NCBI GenBank assembly: GCA_020072805.1 | Contig: JAIQGC010000026.1 | Span: 1 to 35,558 of the forward strand | Source of the DNA: Terriglobia bacterium | GTDB taxonomy: Bacteria; Acidobacteriota; Terriglobia; Acidiferrales; UBA7541 | Direction: 5' to 3' | Length of the DNA: 35,558 nucleotides | Program-made: the position numbers and the translations under genes | Notes under the pieces: generated by a model | Seen by the model: only the letters and a program-made list of their open reading frames with translations | The model's database searches: none | Told to the model about the DNA's origin: nothing | Part shown: positions 15,885 through 24,702 of the stretch, in pieces | Layout of the letters: every line of letters starts with the position of its first letter | Position numbering within the stretch: position 1 is the first letter of the stretch

Positions 15885-17510
15885 TTAAGGAGTAGGCGGG
15901 GGGACGAGGTAATCGTCTCCAGTGCGTGCGAGGAGAAGTTCGCGGCGGCGCTGGAGCAATTGCAGTTGCGAGGAGACTTCGACGAGTTCCTGTTTTTGTT
16001 CTGGGGAGAGGGTGTTTGCCGGAGGCGTTGCGGTTGGAGCAGCGGGTGTAGTCGCTACAGATGATGCTGCGGACGGAGCATCCGGCGCGGCGGCGGATGA
16101 GACGGTCGCGGCCAGCTTGGTGAGTTCATCGAAGCGGGCTTGCAGTCGGGCGATTTCGCGGTCAATGAAGACGGGACGGATGATCAGCGTTTTCACGTGC
16201 TTGGCCGCGGCCTGCAAGCGGTTGTTTTCGGTCCACACGGGCATGATGCCCAGGTCGCCGAGTTCGACGCGGATTCCGGCGGGGCCATAGTCCTTGCGGA
16301 TGATGGAGAAGCGGGCCAGGAGGGAGTCGCGCTGCTCGCCGGATTTTTCCGGGGTCAGACCCTGCACGTAGCGGCTGGACTGGTTGGAAACAAAATTTCC
16401 CAGCGAGTAAAAAATAACGGCGGTGCGCTTGTCCTGGGTGATGTACGTCTCGATGGGCTGCAGGACGTGGGGATGATGGCCGATGATGGCGCCCGCGCCG
16501 GCTTCCAGCATTTTGTGGGCGATCTCGACGTCGGCGTCGCGCGGGGCGACGGCGTACTCCGTGCCCCAGTGAATGGAAATCAGCAGGAAATCGCATTGCG
16601 CTCGCGCGGCCTTGATGGCTTCCAGCAGTTTTTCTTCGCTCAGGCCGGGCGCGCCGGGCGCTTCGCCGGGGTAGGGAAAGAAAGCGACGTGGGGAAGTTT
16701 TTCCTGTTCTTGATTACGGCCGCCGTTGAGCCAGCGGGTCATGCCCAGCCAGCCCACCTTGATGCCGTTCTTTTCCAGGATGACCGGCTTCCAGGCGTCT
16801 TCGGCGCTGTCGCCCGCGCCGGCGAACAGAAGGCCCTCTTCGCGCAGATGCTCGAGCGATTCGCCGAACCCGGCGTAGCCCTGGTCGAAAACGTGATTAT
16901 TGGCGAAGGAGACGATTTTCACGCCGCTGGACTTGAGCGCGCGCAGGAGATCCACCGGGGCGTCGAACTGGAAAGGGCGCGAGCCGCGGCTGTGTTTGGG
17001 GGCCACGGGGGTTTCCAGATTGACGAAGCCGAAATCGGCTTGGCGGAAGGCGTCGGCCACGGAAGCAAACAGCGCGTCCCAGCCGCCGTCGTTGCCTGCC
17101 AGTGTGGGAACGGGAGCCGCAGCCGGCATTGGCTTTTCCGGCGAGAGCAGGGCCGGCGATTGCGGCGCTGCGGAAGCGATTGGCGCGGAAGAAATGATCG
17201 GCAATGGCAGAGTTGCGCTGGGAGAAGTCTCCGCAGGTTGCGGGGATGCGGCTGTCACGGCGGGCGCGGCGATTTTTTGCGCGGTGGCGGATTGCACGAC
17301 GGGCTGATGAGGAATCACGTCCCCGGCAACGGCGAAGCGGATGCGGCCGAGTTCGCGGGGATAGGCGACGGCGGCGGCGCGGAGTTGCGCGGAACTGGGG
17401 CCGAGCGCGGTCAGGCCAAAGGCCAAGACAAGCAGCAAAAGCGTTCCGGCTTCGCGCCCGAGGGCGCGCTTCCTGCGCAGCAAACAATTTTGCATGGCGG
17501 CTCGATTCAT
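15885..17510 (-). CDS. CapA-family (poly-gamma-glutamate synthesis-type) metallophosphatase-like protein with long Ala/Pro insert
   Basis: A 541-residue envelope protein with an N-terminal membrane segment or signal (about 20-42). The CapA domain shows FAVAGDVI (59-66), NLETPV (164-169), FANNHVFDQG (202-211), HWGTEY (314-319), GHHPHVLQPIE (344-354) and YSLGNF (368-373), so all expected metal-site motifs are present. Between the first two lies an insert of about 65 residues (75-140) made mostly of Ala, Pro and Ser. A second low-complexity stretch (470-500) precedes a C-terminal helix. CapA proteins act in capsule or poly-gamma-glutamate export, but the substrate here is unknown. The start at 17510 excludes 53 upstream residues that look non-coding; ATG 17495 is an alternative. 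Confidence 0.85.
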   Translation of the reverse strand: MNRAAMQNCLLRRKRALGREAGTLLLLVLAFGLTALGPSSAQLRAAAVAYPRELGRIRFAVAGDVIPHQPVVQSATAQKIAAPAVTAASPQPAETSPSATLPLPIISSAPIASAAPQSPALLSPEKPMPAAAPVPTLAGNDGGWDALFASVADAFRQADFGFVNLETPVAPKHSRGSRPFQFDAPVDLLRALKSSGVKIVSFANNHVFDQGYAGFGESLEHLREEGLLFAGAGDSAEDAWKPVILEKNGIKVGWLGMTRWLNGGRNQEQEKLPHVAFFPYPGEAPGAPGLSEEKLLEAIKAARAQCDFLLISIHWGTEYAVAPRDADVEIAHKMLEAGAGAIIGHHPHVLQPIETYITQDKRTAVIFYSLGNFVSNQSSRYVQGLTPEKSGEQRDSLLARFSIIRKDYGPAGIRVELGDLGIMPVWTENNRLQAAAKHVKTLIIRPVFIDREIARLQARFDELTKLAATVSSAAAPDAPSAASSVATTPAAPTATPPANTLSPEQKQELVEVSSQLQLLQRRRELLLARTGDDYLVPPPTP

Positions 17511-17557
17511 TGGAAATTCCGCGGCAGCGAGCGTGTCAAAGCAGGCCGCACGAAAAA

Positions 17558-17563
17558 AGTATA
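17558..17563 (-). promoter_or_regulatory. Candidate -10 box of the capA-like gene
   Basis: The minus strand reads TATACT (5/6), placing a start about 40 nt before the ATG at 17510. No good -35 is seen at the right distance, so this is weak. Confidence 0.3.
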
Positions 17564-17656
17564 CATGGAAGAGGAAGCAAGCGAAGGATGGCGTGGGAAA
17601 GAGTATAGGTATCGAGCAATGCGGGCGGGCAGGCGGAGCCGCCGGGAGAAGCGCGC

Positions 17657-17685
17657 TTGACCGCCGCACGCGCGTGGGATAGGCT
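17657..17685 (+). promoter_or_regulatory. Promoter of the phoH operon
   Basis: TTGACC (17657-17662, 5/6) and TAGGCT (17680-17685, 3/6) are exactly 17 nt apart. The predicted start is near 17692, which is 29 nt before the AUC codon at 17721 discussed under phoH. Confidence 0.6.
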
Positions 17686-17759
17686 CACTGTAGTTTCTCC
17701 TAAGAAGCAGGAGGAATCCCATCGCTACCCCAGGACCCGCACACAAGCCCAGCCATTTG

Positions 17760-18770
17760 ATGAGACGCACCGTCCACATACTCGGAAAAATTGAGCCGCT
17801 CTTCGGCACGCTGGATGAAAATCTGCGCCTGCTGGAAACGTCGCTGGACGTGCAGACCATTCTGCACGACCGCGACCTGTCCATCGAAGGGGAGCGCGAG
17901 CAGGTGGAGCGCGCGGCGCACATCATCGAGGAGTACAATCATTTGACGCGCGGCGGGCGGATGCTGAGCGGGAGCGAAGTGAAATCGCTGATCCGCGTGG
18001 CCACGGAGGATTTGCAGGTTGCGCCGCGCACGGTGCTCGAGCCGGGGCAGAGCCGCTCCTTCGGAAAGAAGAGCGTGCATCCCAAGAGCGCCAGCCAGCG
18101 CCTCTATATGGAGGCCATCGAGCGGCACGACATGACCTTCGGGATCGGCCCGGGCGGCACCGGAAAAACGTATCTGGCGGTGGCCATGGCCGTCTCGGCG
18201 CTGCTGACCAAGCAGCTCAACCGCATCATTCTGGCGCGGCCGGCGGTGGAAGCCGGGGAGCGCCTGGGATTTCTTCCCGGAACGCTGCAGCAGAAGATCG
18301 ATCCGTACATGCGGCCGCTCTATGACGCGCTCTACGACATGCTGGACGCGGACAAGCTGGAGCGCTTTCTGGAGAAGGGAATCATCGAGGTGGCGCCGCT
18401 GGCGTTCATGCGCGGGCGCACGCTGAACGATTCCTTCGTGATTCTGGACGAGGCGCAGAACACCACCAGCGAGCAGATGAAGATGTTCCTGACGCGGCTG
18501 GGCTTCAATTCCAAAGCGGTGATCACCGGAGACGTGACCCAGGTGGATCTGCCGGCGGGGAAGAGGTCGGGTTTGGTGGAAGCGATCGAGATTTGCGGAA
18601 AGATCGAAGGCATCGCGACGGTACAATTCACGGAAAAGGACGTGGTGCGGCACAACCTGGTGCAGCAGATTATCCGCGCCTACGAAGAGCGGGAAGCGCA
18701 GTCCGGCGGACGCGGCGGCGGGGAGAGCGGCAAGGGCGGCGGAGCGGGAAGAGAAGCCGCGCGAGGATGA
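17760..18770 (+). CDS. phoH: PhoH-like ATPase
   Basis: A PhoH-family P-loop protein; relatives bind RNA and are linked to ribosome and RNA quality control, fitting the ybeY neighbour. From ATG 17760 it has 336 residues. Walker A is GPGGTGKT (130-137), followed by [17 protein letters not shown], the Walker B strand [12 protein letters not shown] and [11 protein letters not shown]. The C-terminus is a Gly-rich tail. The start is uncertain: no ribosome site precedes ATG 17760 or TTG 17757, whereas a perfect AGGAGG (17709-17714) sits 6 nt before an in-frame ATC at 17721, which would add 13 residues (I/M-ATPGPAHKPSHL). The stop overlaps ybeY as ATGA. Confidence 0.93.
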   Translation: MRRTVHILGKIEPLFGTLDENLRLLETSLDVQTILHDRDLSIEGEREQVERAAHIIEEYNHLTRGGRMLSGSEVKSLIRVATEDLQVAPRTVLEPGQSRSFGKKSVHPKSASQRLYMEAIERHDMTFGIGPGGTGKTYLAVAMAVSALLTKQLNRIILARPAVEAGERLGFLPGTLQQKIDPYMRPLYDALYDMLDADKLERFLEKGIIEVAPLAFMRGRTLNDSFVILDEAQNTTSEQMKMFLTRLGFNSKAVITGDVTQVDLPAGKRSGLVEAIEICGKIEGIATVQFTEKDVVRHNLVQQIIRAYEEREAQSGGRGGGESGKGGGAGREAARG

Positions 18771-19216
18771 TCGTCAACCAGCAACGGGCGGTGCGCGTGG
18801 CGCTGCGCCCACTGGAAACGTTTCTGCAGCGTGTGGAAACGACGCTGGGTCTGAGCCGATCGGCGGCGACGGTGTGCCTGGTGAGCGACGGAGAGATGGC
18901 CCGGCTGAACCTGCGCTACCGGAAGAAACCCAAGGCCACGGATGTGCTCTCGTTCCCGGTAGTGGCGGGCGGGAAGCCGGTGAAGTTGCGCGGCGGAAAA
19001 GTGAGCCGCGCGGGGCAGGGCGAGTTGGGCGACATCGCCATCGCGCCGGCGGTGGCGCGGCGGTACGCGGCGCGCGACGGGCGTGCGCTGGGGATGGAAC
19101 TGCGCATCCTGATTCTGCATGGCGTGCTGCACCTGCTCGGATATGATCACGAAACGGATCGTGGCGAAATGGATCGTCTGGAAGAGAAGCTGCGGCGGCG
19201 GCTGGGTCTGAAGTGA
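18767..19216 (+). CDS. ybeY: Endoribonuclease/rRNA maturation factor YbeY
   Basis: YbeY is a zinc-dependent endoribonuclease needed for 16S rRNA 3' maturation. The 149-residue protein carries the metal motif [11 protein letters not shown] (118-128), with the three His at 118, 122 and 128, and the conserved TDVLSFP (58-64) and GELGDIAIA (85-93). The start ATG overlaps the phoH stop (ATGA) and the stop overlaps corC (GTGA), so translation of the three is probably coupled. Confidence 0.95.
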   Translation: MIVNQQRAVRVALRPLETFLQRVETTLGLSRSAATVCLVSDGEMARLNLRYRKKPKATDVLSFPVVAGGKPVKLRGGKVSRAGQGELGDIAIAPAVARRYAARDGRALGMELRILILHGVLHLLGYDHETDRGEMDRLEEKLRRRLGLK

Positions 19217-20511
19217 ATCCCCGAAACTGGATCTATGGGCTGGGCCTGTTCCTGCTGGTTGTGGGACTGCCGGTGGTTTCCTACCTGATGATCATCTACC
19301 GGCAACTGGGGCGGGTGACCACGGGACGGGTGCACGAGCATCTGGATATATTCGAGGCGGAACTCGAGCCGCGCATGAGGATGGAGCGGCGCAAGGCGGC
19401 GCGAAGTTTCCGCCTGCTGGCCCATTTGTGGCTGGCCATTCTGGTGATGGTCACGACGCAATTGCTGCTCTCCGGCGAATCGGGAAACTGGGAAGTGTTT
19501 GCCGAATTGATTGTCATCATCGGACTGGAAGTGGTCCTGGCCATGCATTTCCTGCCGGACATTTTTCTCTACCGGACGACGGGGCGATGGCTCGTGCCGC
19601 TGTTGCCGGCGCTGCGCGCCTGCCTGTGGCTGGTGCTGCCGGTGCGCGTATTTCTGGACGTGGGCGAATCGCTGGCGCGCATTTCCGAGGAGGAGCCAGG
19701 AGGGGCGGCGGACGAGCGCGCGGACAACGAAGGGATTGAGGCGTTGGTTGAAGCCGCGGAAGAAGAGGGCATTATCGAGCGGGGGCAGGCGGAGCTGATC
19801 GAGCAGGTGGTGGAATTCAGCGACAAGCGCGTGCGCGAGGTGATGACGGCGCGGCCGGACATCGTGGCCATCGCCGCGGGAACGTCGCTGGCGGAATTGA
19901 AGAGCCGCTTCGTGGAGACGCGGTTTTCGCGCCTGCCGGTTTATGAAACGGCGCTGGACGACACGTTTGGAGTGGTCTTTGCCCAGGACCTGCTGCGCGT
20001 GCCCGAGCAGGACTTGGAGAAGCGGCGGACGCGGGAGTTGACGCATGCGGCCATGCTGGTGCCGGAGACCAAGAGCGGATCGGAACTGCTGAAGGAGATG
20101 CGCCAGAAGAACCAACAGATGGCGGTGGTGATTGACGAGCACGGGTCGGTGGCGGGCATCGTGACCGTCGAGGATCTGGTGGAGGAGATCGTCGGGGAAG
20201 CGGGAGAGGGATTGCAGCCGCGCGGGGACGTGGTGCGCGAGCTGGATGGCTCCTACATCGTGCGGGGTAGCCTGGGGATTTCGGATCTGGAAGGGCTGCT
20301 GAATATTCATCTAGGCGGGGACACGGAAGAGACGGCGACGACGATCGCCGGGCTGCTGAGCCACCGGCTGAGCAGGGTACCCGCGCCGGGCGACCGCATC
20401 GAGATGCAGGGCTACCGCTTCGAAGTGCTGGAGGCCAACCAGCGCAAGGTGCTGCGCGTGCGCATCCGGCGGCAGGCGGAAGCAGGCGCAGCGGAAGCGT
20501 CCCGGGCTTGA
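19213..20511 (+). CDS. CorC/HlyC-type membrane protein with CBS pair
   Basis: A 432-residue membrane protein of the hemolysin C/CorC family. The first 150 residues hold about four hydrophobic segments, forming a divergent DUF21-like region. After an acidic linker (EEEPGG...[17 protein letters not shown]) comes the CBS pair (about 205-335; [47 protein letters not shown]) and then the CorC_HlyC domain (about 340-420), ending VRIRRQ. Family members affect magnesium and cobalt efflux, but the substrate is not settled. The start is GTG, overlapping ybeY. The order phoH-ybeY-corC is widely conserved. Confidence 0.9.
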   Translation: MNPRNWIYGLGLFLLVVGLPVVSYLMIIYRQLGRVTTGRVHEHLDIFEAELEPRMRMERRKAARSFRLLAHLWLAILVMVTTQLLLSGESGNWEVFAELIVIIGLEVVLAMHFLPDIFLYRTTGRWLVPLLPALRACLWLVLPVRVFLDVGESLARISEEEPGGAADERADNEGIEALVEAAEEEGIIERGQAELIEQVVEFSDKRVREVMTARPDIVAIAAGTSLAELKSRFVETRFSRLPVYETALDDTFGVVFAQDLLRVPEQDLEKRRTRELTHAAMLVPETKSGSELLKEMRQKNQQMAVVIDEHGSVAGIVTVEDLVEEIVGEAGEGLQPRGDVVRELDGSYIVRGSLGISDLEGLLNIHLGGDTEETATTIAGLLSHRLSRVPAPGDRIEMQGYRFEVLEANQRKVLRVRIRRQAEAGAAEASRA

Positions 20512-20564
20512 GCGCGATGCGTGGAGAATTGGATTTGCCATTCTGGTTGGAAAGAGGAGATCGC

Positions 20565-22364
20565 ATGCGTTTTGTCCGCACTTTCGCGGTTGCCAGCTTG
20601 TGGTTTCTGGCGGGATTTTGCCTGGCCGCTTCCGCGCCGGCGCAGGAAGCATCCGGCGGGGCAGCCGCACCGCCGCCGGTGGACCTGCAATGGGGCGTAA
20701 AGATCGCGATGCGCGACGGCGTGCGGCTGAATGGAACGGTGTTTCGTCCGCACGGGCAGAAAGAGCCGCTGCCGGTGATTTTCACGTTCACGCCGTACAT
20801 CAGCGACTCGTATACCGACCGCGCCGAATATTTTGCCGGGCACGGCTATGTCTACGTGCTGGTGGACGTGCGCGGGCGGGGAAATTCGGAGGGCGGCTTC
20901 GAGCCCTTCGCCAATGAGGGACGCGATGGCTATGATGTGGTCGAATGGCTGGCGCGGCAGTCCTGGTCCAACGGGAAAGTGACCATGTGGGGAGGCTCGT
21001 ACGCCGGTTTTGATCAGTGGACCACGCTCAAGGAGTTTCCCGCGCATCTGGCGACCATCGTGCCCGCGGCGGCGGCGCATCCCGGCGTGGATTTTCCCTT
21101 CCAGTACAATATTTCGTCTCCCTACATCATCCAGTGGATCACCTTCACCAGCGGAGCCACGAGCAACGCGAAGCTCTTTGGCGACTCCGCTTTTTGGAGC
21201 GCGAAATGGCGCGAACTCTATGAAGGACACCGGGCGTTTCAGGACCTGGACCGCGTGGTGGGCAATCCTTCGCCCATTTTTCAAAAATGGCTGCAACATC
21301 CCACGCCGGACGCTTATCTCGACGCCATGGCGCCTTCGCCGGAGCAGTACAGGAAAATTGCGGTTCCCATCCTGACCATCACCGGCCATTACGACGGCGA
21401 CCAGCCCGGCGCCTTCACCTATTACAAGCGCCACATGCAATATGGCACGGAGGAAGCCAAGGCCAATCATTATCTGATCATCGGTCCGTGGGACCACGCC
21501 GGAACGCGCACGCCGCAGCGGGAGTTTGGCGGAATGAAATTCGGCGAAGCCAGCGTGCTGGATATGAACAAGCTGCACACGGAGTGGTACGACTGGACGC
21601 TGAAGGGCGGGCCCAAGCCGGCGTTCCTGAAAAAGCGCGTGGCATATTACGTGGCCGGGGCCGAGGAATGGAAATACGCGGATACGCTCGAGGGAATCGC
21701 CGGCGCGCGGCGCACGCTGTATCTGGCGTCCGACGGCACTGCCGAGAGCGTATTCCATTCGGGCAGGCTCGCGGAAAAGTACGGGGCCGCCGCGGCTTCC
21801 GACCATTGGACCTACGACCCGTTGGATACGCGGGCGGCGCAGGATGTGCCGGTGGAGGAGCGCTCGCCGTATACCACGCAGAGCGGGATGATGAATCTGC
21901 GCGGGAATGGCGCGGTCTACCACAGCGAGGTATTTGACGCGGCCACGGAGGTGAGCGGTTTTGCAAAGCTGATCCTGTGGCTCTCGATGGATGTGCCGGA
22001 TACCGACCTGGAAGCCGATCTTTACGAAATTCTGCCGGACGGCGGGGCGGTGCTGCTCACTTCGGCGGCCATGCGCGCGCGCTACCGGGAATCGCTGCGC
22101 CAGGAAAAACTGGTGACGCCGGGAAAGATGGAAAAATACGTGTTTGATAATTTTACGTTTTTCTCCCGGCGCATCGCCAAAGGCAGCCGTCTGCGCCTGC
22201 TGGTGCGCTGCCCCAATACGCCGGAAATCGAAAAGAACTACAATGGAGGAGGCGTGGTGGCCGCGGAATCAGGCAAGGATGCCCGGACGGCGCACGTGAC
22301 GCTCTGGCATGACGCCGAGCACGCGAGCGCACTCGAGTTGCCCATCGTGAAAGCGGGAGAATGA
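20565..22364 (+). CDS. Secreted CocE/NonD-family alpha/beta hydrolase
   Basis: A 599-residue exported hydrolase of the X-Pro dipeptidyl-peptidase/cocaine esterase family. Residues 1-27 are a signal peptide (VASLWFLAGFCLAASAPAQ). The catalytic triad can be placed: Ser145 in GGSYAGF, Asp277 in GHYDGDQ and His311 in GPWDHAGT. VDVRGRGNSEG (101-111) is the usual oxyanion region, and the last 200 residues form the jelly-roll domain. The start follows GAGGAGA (20553-20559); a longer frame from 20508 lacks a sensible signal peptide. Substrate unknown; acyl esters, amides or glutaryl beta-lactams are cut by relatives. Its stop overlaps era (ATGA). Confidence 0.9.
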   Translation: MRFVRTFAVASLWFLAGFCLAASAPAQEASGGAAAPPPVDLQWGVKIAMRDGVRLNGTVFRPHGQKEPLPVIFTFTPYISDSYTDRAEYFAGHGYVYVLVDVRGRGNSEGGFEPFANEGRDGYDVVEWLARQSWSNGKVTMWGGSYAGFDQWTTLKEFPAHLATIVPAAAAHPGVDFPFQYNISSPYIIQWITFTSGATSNAKLFGDSAFWSAKWRELYEGHRAFQDLDRVVGNPSPIFQKWLQHPTPDAYLDAMAPSPEQYRKIAVPILTITGHYDGDQPGAFTYYKRHMQYGTEEAKANHYLIIGPWDHAGTRTPQREFGGMKFGEASVLDMNKLHTEWYDWTLKGGPKPAFLKKRVAYYVAGAEEWKYADTLEGIAGARRTLYLASDGTAESVFHSGRLAEKYGAAAASDHWTYDPLDTRAAQDVPVEERSPYTTQSGMMNLRGNGAVYHSEVFDAATEVSGFAKLILWLSMDVPDTDLEADLYEILPDGGAVLLTSAAMRARYRESLRQEKLVTPGKMEKYVFDNFTFFSRRIAKGSRLRLLVRCPNTPEIEKNYNGGGVVAAESGKDARTAHVTLWHDAEHASALELPIVKAGE

Positions 22365-23317
22365 CGAATACGACAGAGGAAAAGAAGTTTCGGGCGGGAT
22401 TCGTGGTGATCGTGGGCAGGCCCAATGCCGGGAAGTCCACGCTGCTCAACCATTATGCGGGGCAGAAGATCGCCATCGTGACCTCCAAGCCGCAGACGAC
22501 GCGCAACCGCATTCAGGGCATCGTGAACTTGCCCGGTGCGCAGATCGTGTTTGTGGATACGCCGGGGTTGCACAAGGCGGACAGCGCGCTGGGCCGGCAG
22601 ATGATGCGGGAGGTGGCCGCGGCGCTGGAGGGAGTGGACGTGCTGCTGCTGATGGTGGACGCGACGCAGAGCGGGCGCGGGCCGGATGAATTCGTGCTGC
22701 AGAGAGCCCGGAACTTCGAAGGGCCGGTGATTCTGGCGCTGAACAAAGTGGACCGCCTGCCCCGGCCGAAGCTGCTGCCGCTGATCGCTTCCTATGCAGG
22801 CGCGTATGAGTTCGCCGCCATCGTGCCGATCTCCGCGCTGAAGGGCGATGGATTGGAGGAGTTGATCGAGGAGATCGTGAAGCGGCTGCCGGAGGGCGAA
22901 GCGCACTTTCCGGAGGAGCAAGTAACGGACCAGCCGGAGCGTTTCCTGGCGGCGGAAATCATCCGCGAAAAGGCTGTGGACCTGACCTACCACGAGGTGC
23001 CCCATGCCCTGGCGGTGATCGTGGACAAATACGAAGAGACGCCGAAGATCCTGAAGATTCATGCGACGCTCTATGTCGAGCGGGATGCGCAGAAGAAGAT
23101 CCTGATCGGAAGCAAGGGCGAGATGCTGAAGCGCGTGGGCACGCAAGCGCGCAAGGAACTGGAAAAGCTGCTGGGCAGCAAGATTTATCTGGAGCTGTAC
23201 GTGAAGGTGGCGCCGGACTGGCGGGACAATCCGCAGAAGGTGCGCGAACTGGACTGGCACGTGCAGCTGGAGGAACTGGCCGCGGAAGAAGAAGCGGACC
23301 GGGGCGAAGAGGAGTAA
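22361..23317 (+). CDS. era: GTPase Era
   Basis: Era is a GTPase that binds the 3' end of 16S rRNA and checks small-subunit maturation. The 318-residue protein has G1 GRPNAGKS (19-26), G2 TTRNRI, G3 DTPG (66-69), G4 NKVD (128-131) and SALKGDG (G5). The C-terminal KH domain has IGSKGEMLKRVG, then LYVKVAPDWRDN. The tail is very acidic. The start ATG overlaps the hydrolase stop. Its partner YbeY lies upstream in the same run. The gene converges on ntrX with 24 nt between. Confidence 0.96.
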   Translation: MTNTTEEKKFRAGFVVIVGRPNAGKSTLLNHYAGQKIAIVTSKPQTTRNRIQGIVNLPGAQIVFVDTPGLHKADSALGRQMMREVAAALEGVDVLLLMVDATQSGRGPDEFVLQRARNFEGPVILALNKVDRLPRPKLLPLIASYAGAYEFAAIVPISALKGDGLEELIEEIVKRLPEGEAHFPEEQVTDQPERFLAAEIIREKAVDLTYHEVPHALAVIVDKYEETPKILKIHATLYVERDAQKKILIGSKGEMLKRVGTQARKELEKLLGSKIYLELYVKVAPDWRDNPQKVRELDWHVQLEELAAEEEADRGEEE

Positions 23318-23341
23318 GGATCCGGCGCAAGCGGCGCGGGG

Positions 23342-24700
23342 TCAGTCCGGGGCGGCGATGCCCAGGGATTTCAGTTTGCGGTAGAGGTGGCTGCGTTCGA
23401 GGCCCAGGGCCAGGGCGGTCTGGCTCATATTCCAGCGATTTTCCTGTAATTTCCTCAGAATGAATTCGCGCTCATAGGCGCTGCGGGCCTCCTGCAGCGT
23501 GGCATAGGGCTGCTGCGGGCTTTCGGAGGCGCCGCGAAAAAGCTCGGGCGGCAGATGGTGCGGGTCAATGCGCTGCTGCGGGCACATGATGACCATGCGC
23601 TCGACGAGGTTGCGCAGTTCGCGTACGTTGCCGGGCCAGGGATAACGGATGAGGATGTCCAGGGCCGCGGGGGAGATTTCCTTGAGGCGGCGGCCGTAAT
23701 CGGCGCAGAATTCTGCGAGGAAATGGCGCGCGAGAGCGGGAATGTCGGTCTTGTGGTCGCGCAGGGGCGGGACGAGGAAGGGGATCACGTTCAGGCGGTA
23801 GAAGAGATCCTGTCGGAAGGCTCCGCGGGAGATTTCCTGTTCGATATTTTTGTTGGTGGCGGCGATGACCCGGGCGTCCACGGTGACGGTTTGATTGGAG
23901 CCGACGGGCTCGAAGCGCTGCTGTTCGAGCACGCGCAGAACCTTGGACTGGGTGCGCAGGCTCATGTCGCCGACTTCGTCGAGGAACAGCGTGCCGCCGT
24001 CGGCCTTCTGAAATTTGCCGATCTTATCCTCGGTGGCCCCGGAGAAGCTTCCTTTGACGTGGCCGAAGAGTTCGGATTCGATGAGTTCTTCGGGGATGGC
24101 GGCGCAGTTCATTTCCACGAAGGGGCCGTTGCAGCGCAGGCTGGCGGCGTGCAGGGCGCGGGCCACCAGTTCCTTGCCGGTGCCGCTTTCGCCGTAAATA
24201 AGCACGCGGCCGTTGGTGGGTGCGGTGACCGCGATCTGCTGGCGGAGCGCTTTCATGGGCACGCTATCGCCGATGACCTGATGGCGCTGGCCCAGTTCCG
24301 CGCGCAGGTTCTGATTTTCATCCTGCAGGTGGCGCTGCTGCATGGCGTTGCGCACCAGCACGGTGATGCGTTCGAGCGAGAGGGGCTTTTCGACAAAGTC
24401 GAAAGCGCCGAGCTTGGTGGCGCGCACCGCCGTTTCGATATTGCCGTGGCCGGAAATGATGATCACGGCCGGGGGGTGGGCAAGAGACTGAATGCGCCCG
24501 AGAGTTTCCAGGCCGTCGATGCCCTTCAGCCAGATGTCCAGCAGAACGACCTCGACATCGCCGGCGGCCAGACGCTGCAGGGCTTCCTCGCCGGAAGCGA
24601 CCGCCTCGGCGTGATAGCCCTCATCCCGCAGGATGGAGCCGAGGGATTCGCGGATGCCCTCTTCATCGTCCACGATCAGGATGTGCGCGGGCAGAGTCAT
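23342..24700 (-). CDS. NtrX-like sigma-54-dependent response regulator
   Basis: A 452-residue NtrC-class activator. The receiver domain (1-120) has the acidic pair D11/D12, phospho-acceptor D55 (VVLLDIW), and K105 (FVEKPL). The AAA+ domain has Walker A GESGTGKE (170-177), the sigma-54 contact loop GSFSGA (217-222) and GGTLFLDEVGDM. The C-terminal Fis-type helix-turn-helix reads SQTALALGLERSHLYRKLKSLG. The contact loop differs from the usual GAFTGA at two places, including Thr to Ser. It starts 2 nt after ntrY, so the two form a two-component pair; NtrX is the best family match. The target genes are unknown. Confidence 0.9.
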   Translation of the reverse strand: MTLPAHILIVDDEEGIRESLGSILRDEGYHAEAVASGEEALQRLAAGDVEVVLLDIWLKGIDGLETLGRIQSLAHPPAVIIISGHGNIETAVRATKLGAFDFVEKPLSLERITVLVRNAMQQRHLQDENQNLRAELGQRHQVIGDSVPMKALRQQIAVTAPTNGRVLIYGESGTGKELVARALHAASLRCNGPFVEMNCAAIPEELIESELFGHVKGSFSGATEDKIGKFQKADGGTLFLDEVGDMSLRTQSKVLRVLEQQRFEPVGSNQTVTVDARVIAATNKNIEQEISRGAFRQDLFYRLNVIPFLVPPLRDHKTDIPALARHFLAEFCADYGRRLKEISPAALDILIRYPWPGNVRELRNLVERMVIMCPQQRIDPHHLPPELFRGASESPQQPYATLQEARSAYEREFILRKLQENRWNMSQTALALGLERSHLYRKLKSLGIAAPD

Positions 24701-24702
24701 GG

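Noticed and set aside
16140-17660. A 506-codon plus-strand frame antisense to the capA-like gene.
   Set aside because: Long open mirror frames are common in GC-rich genes; the minus strand has every CapA motif and the plus strand has none.
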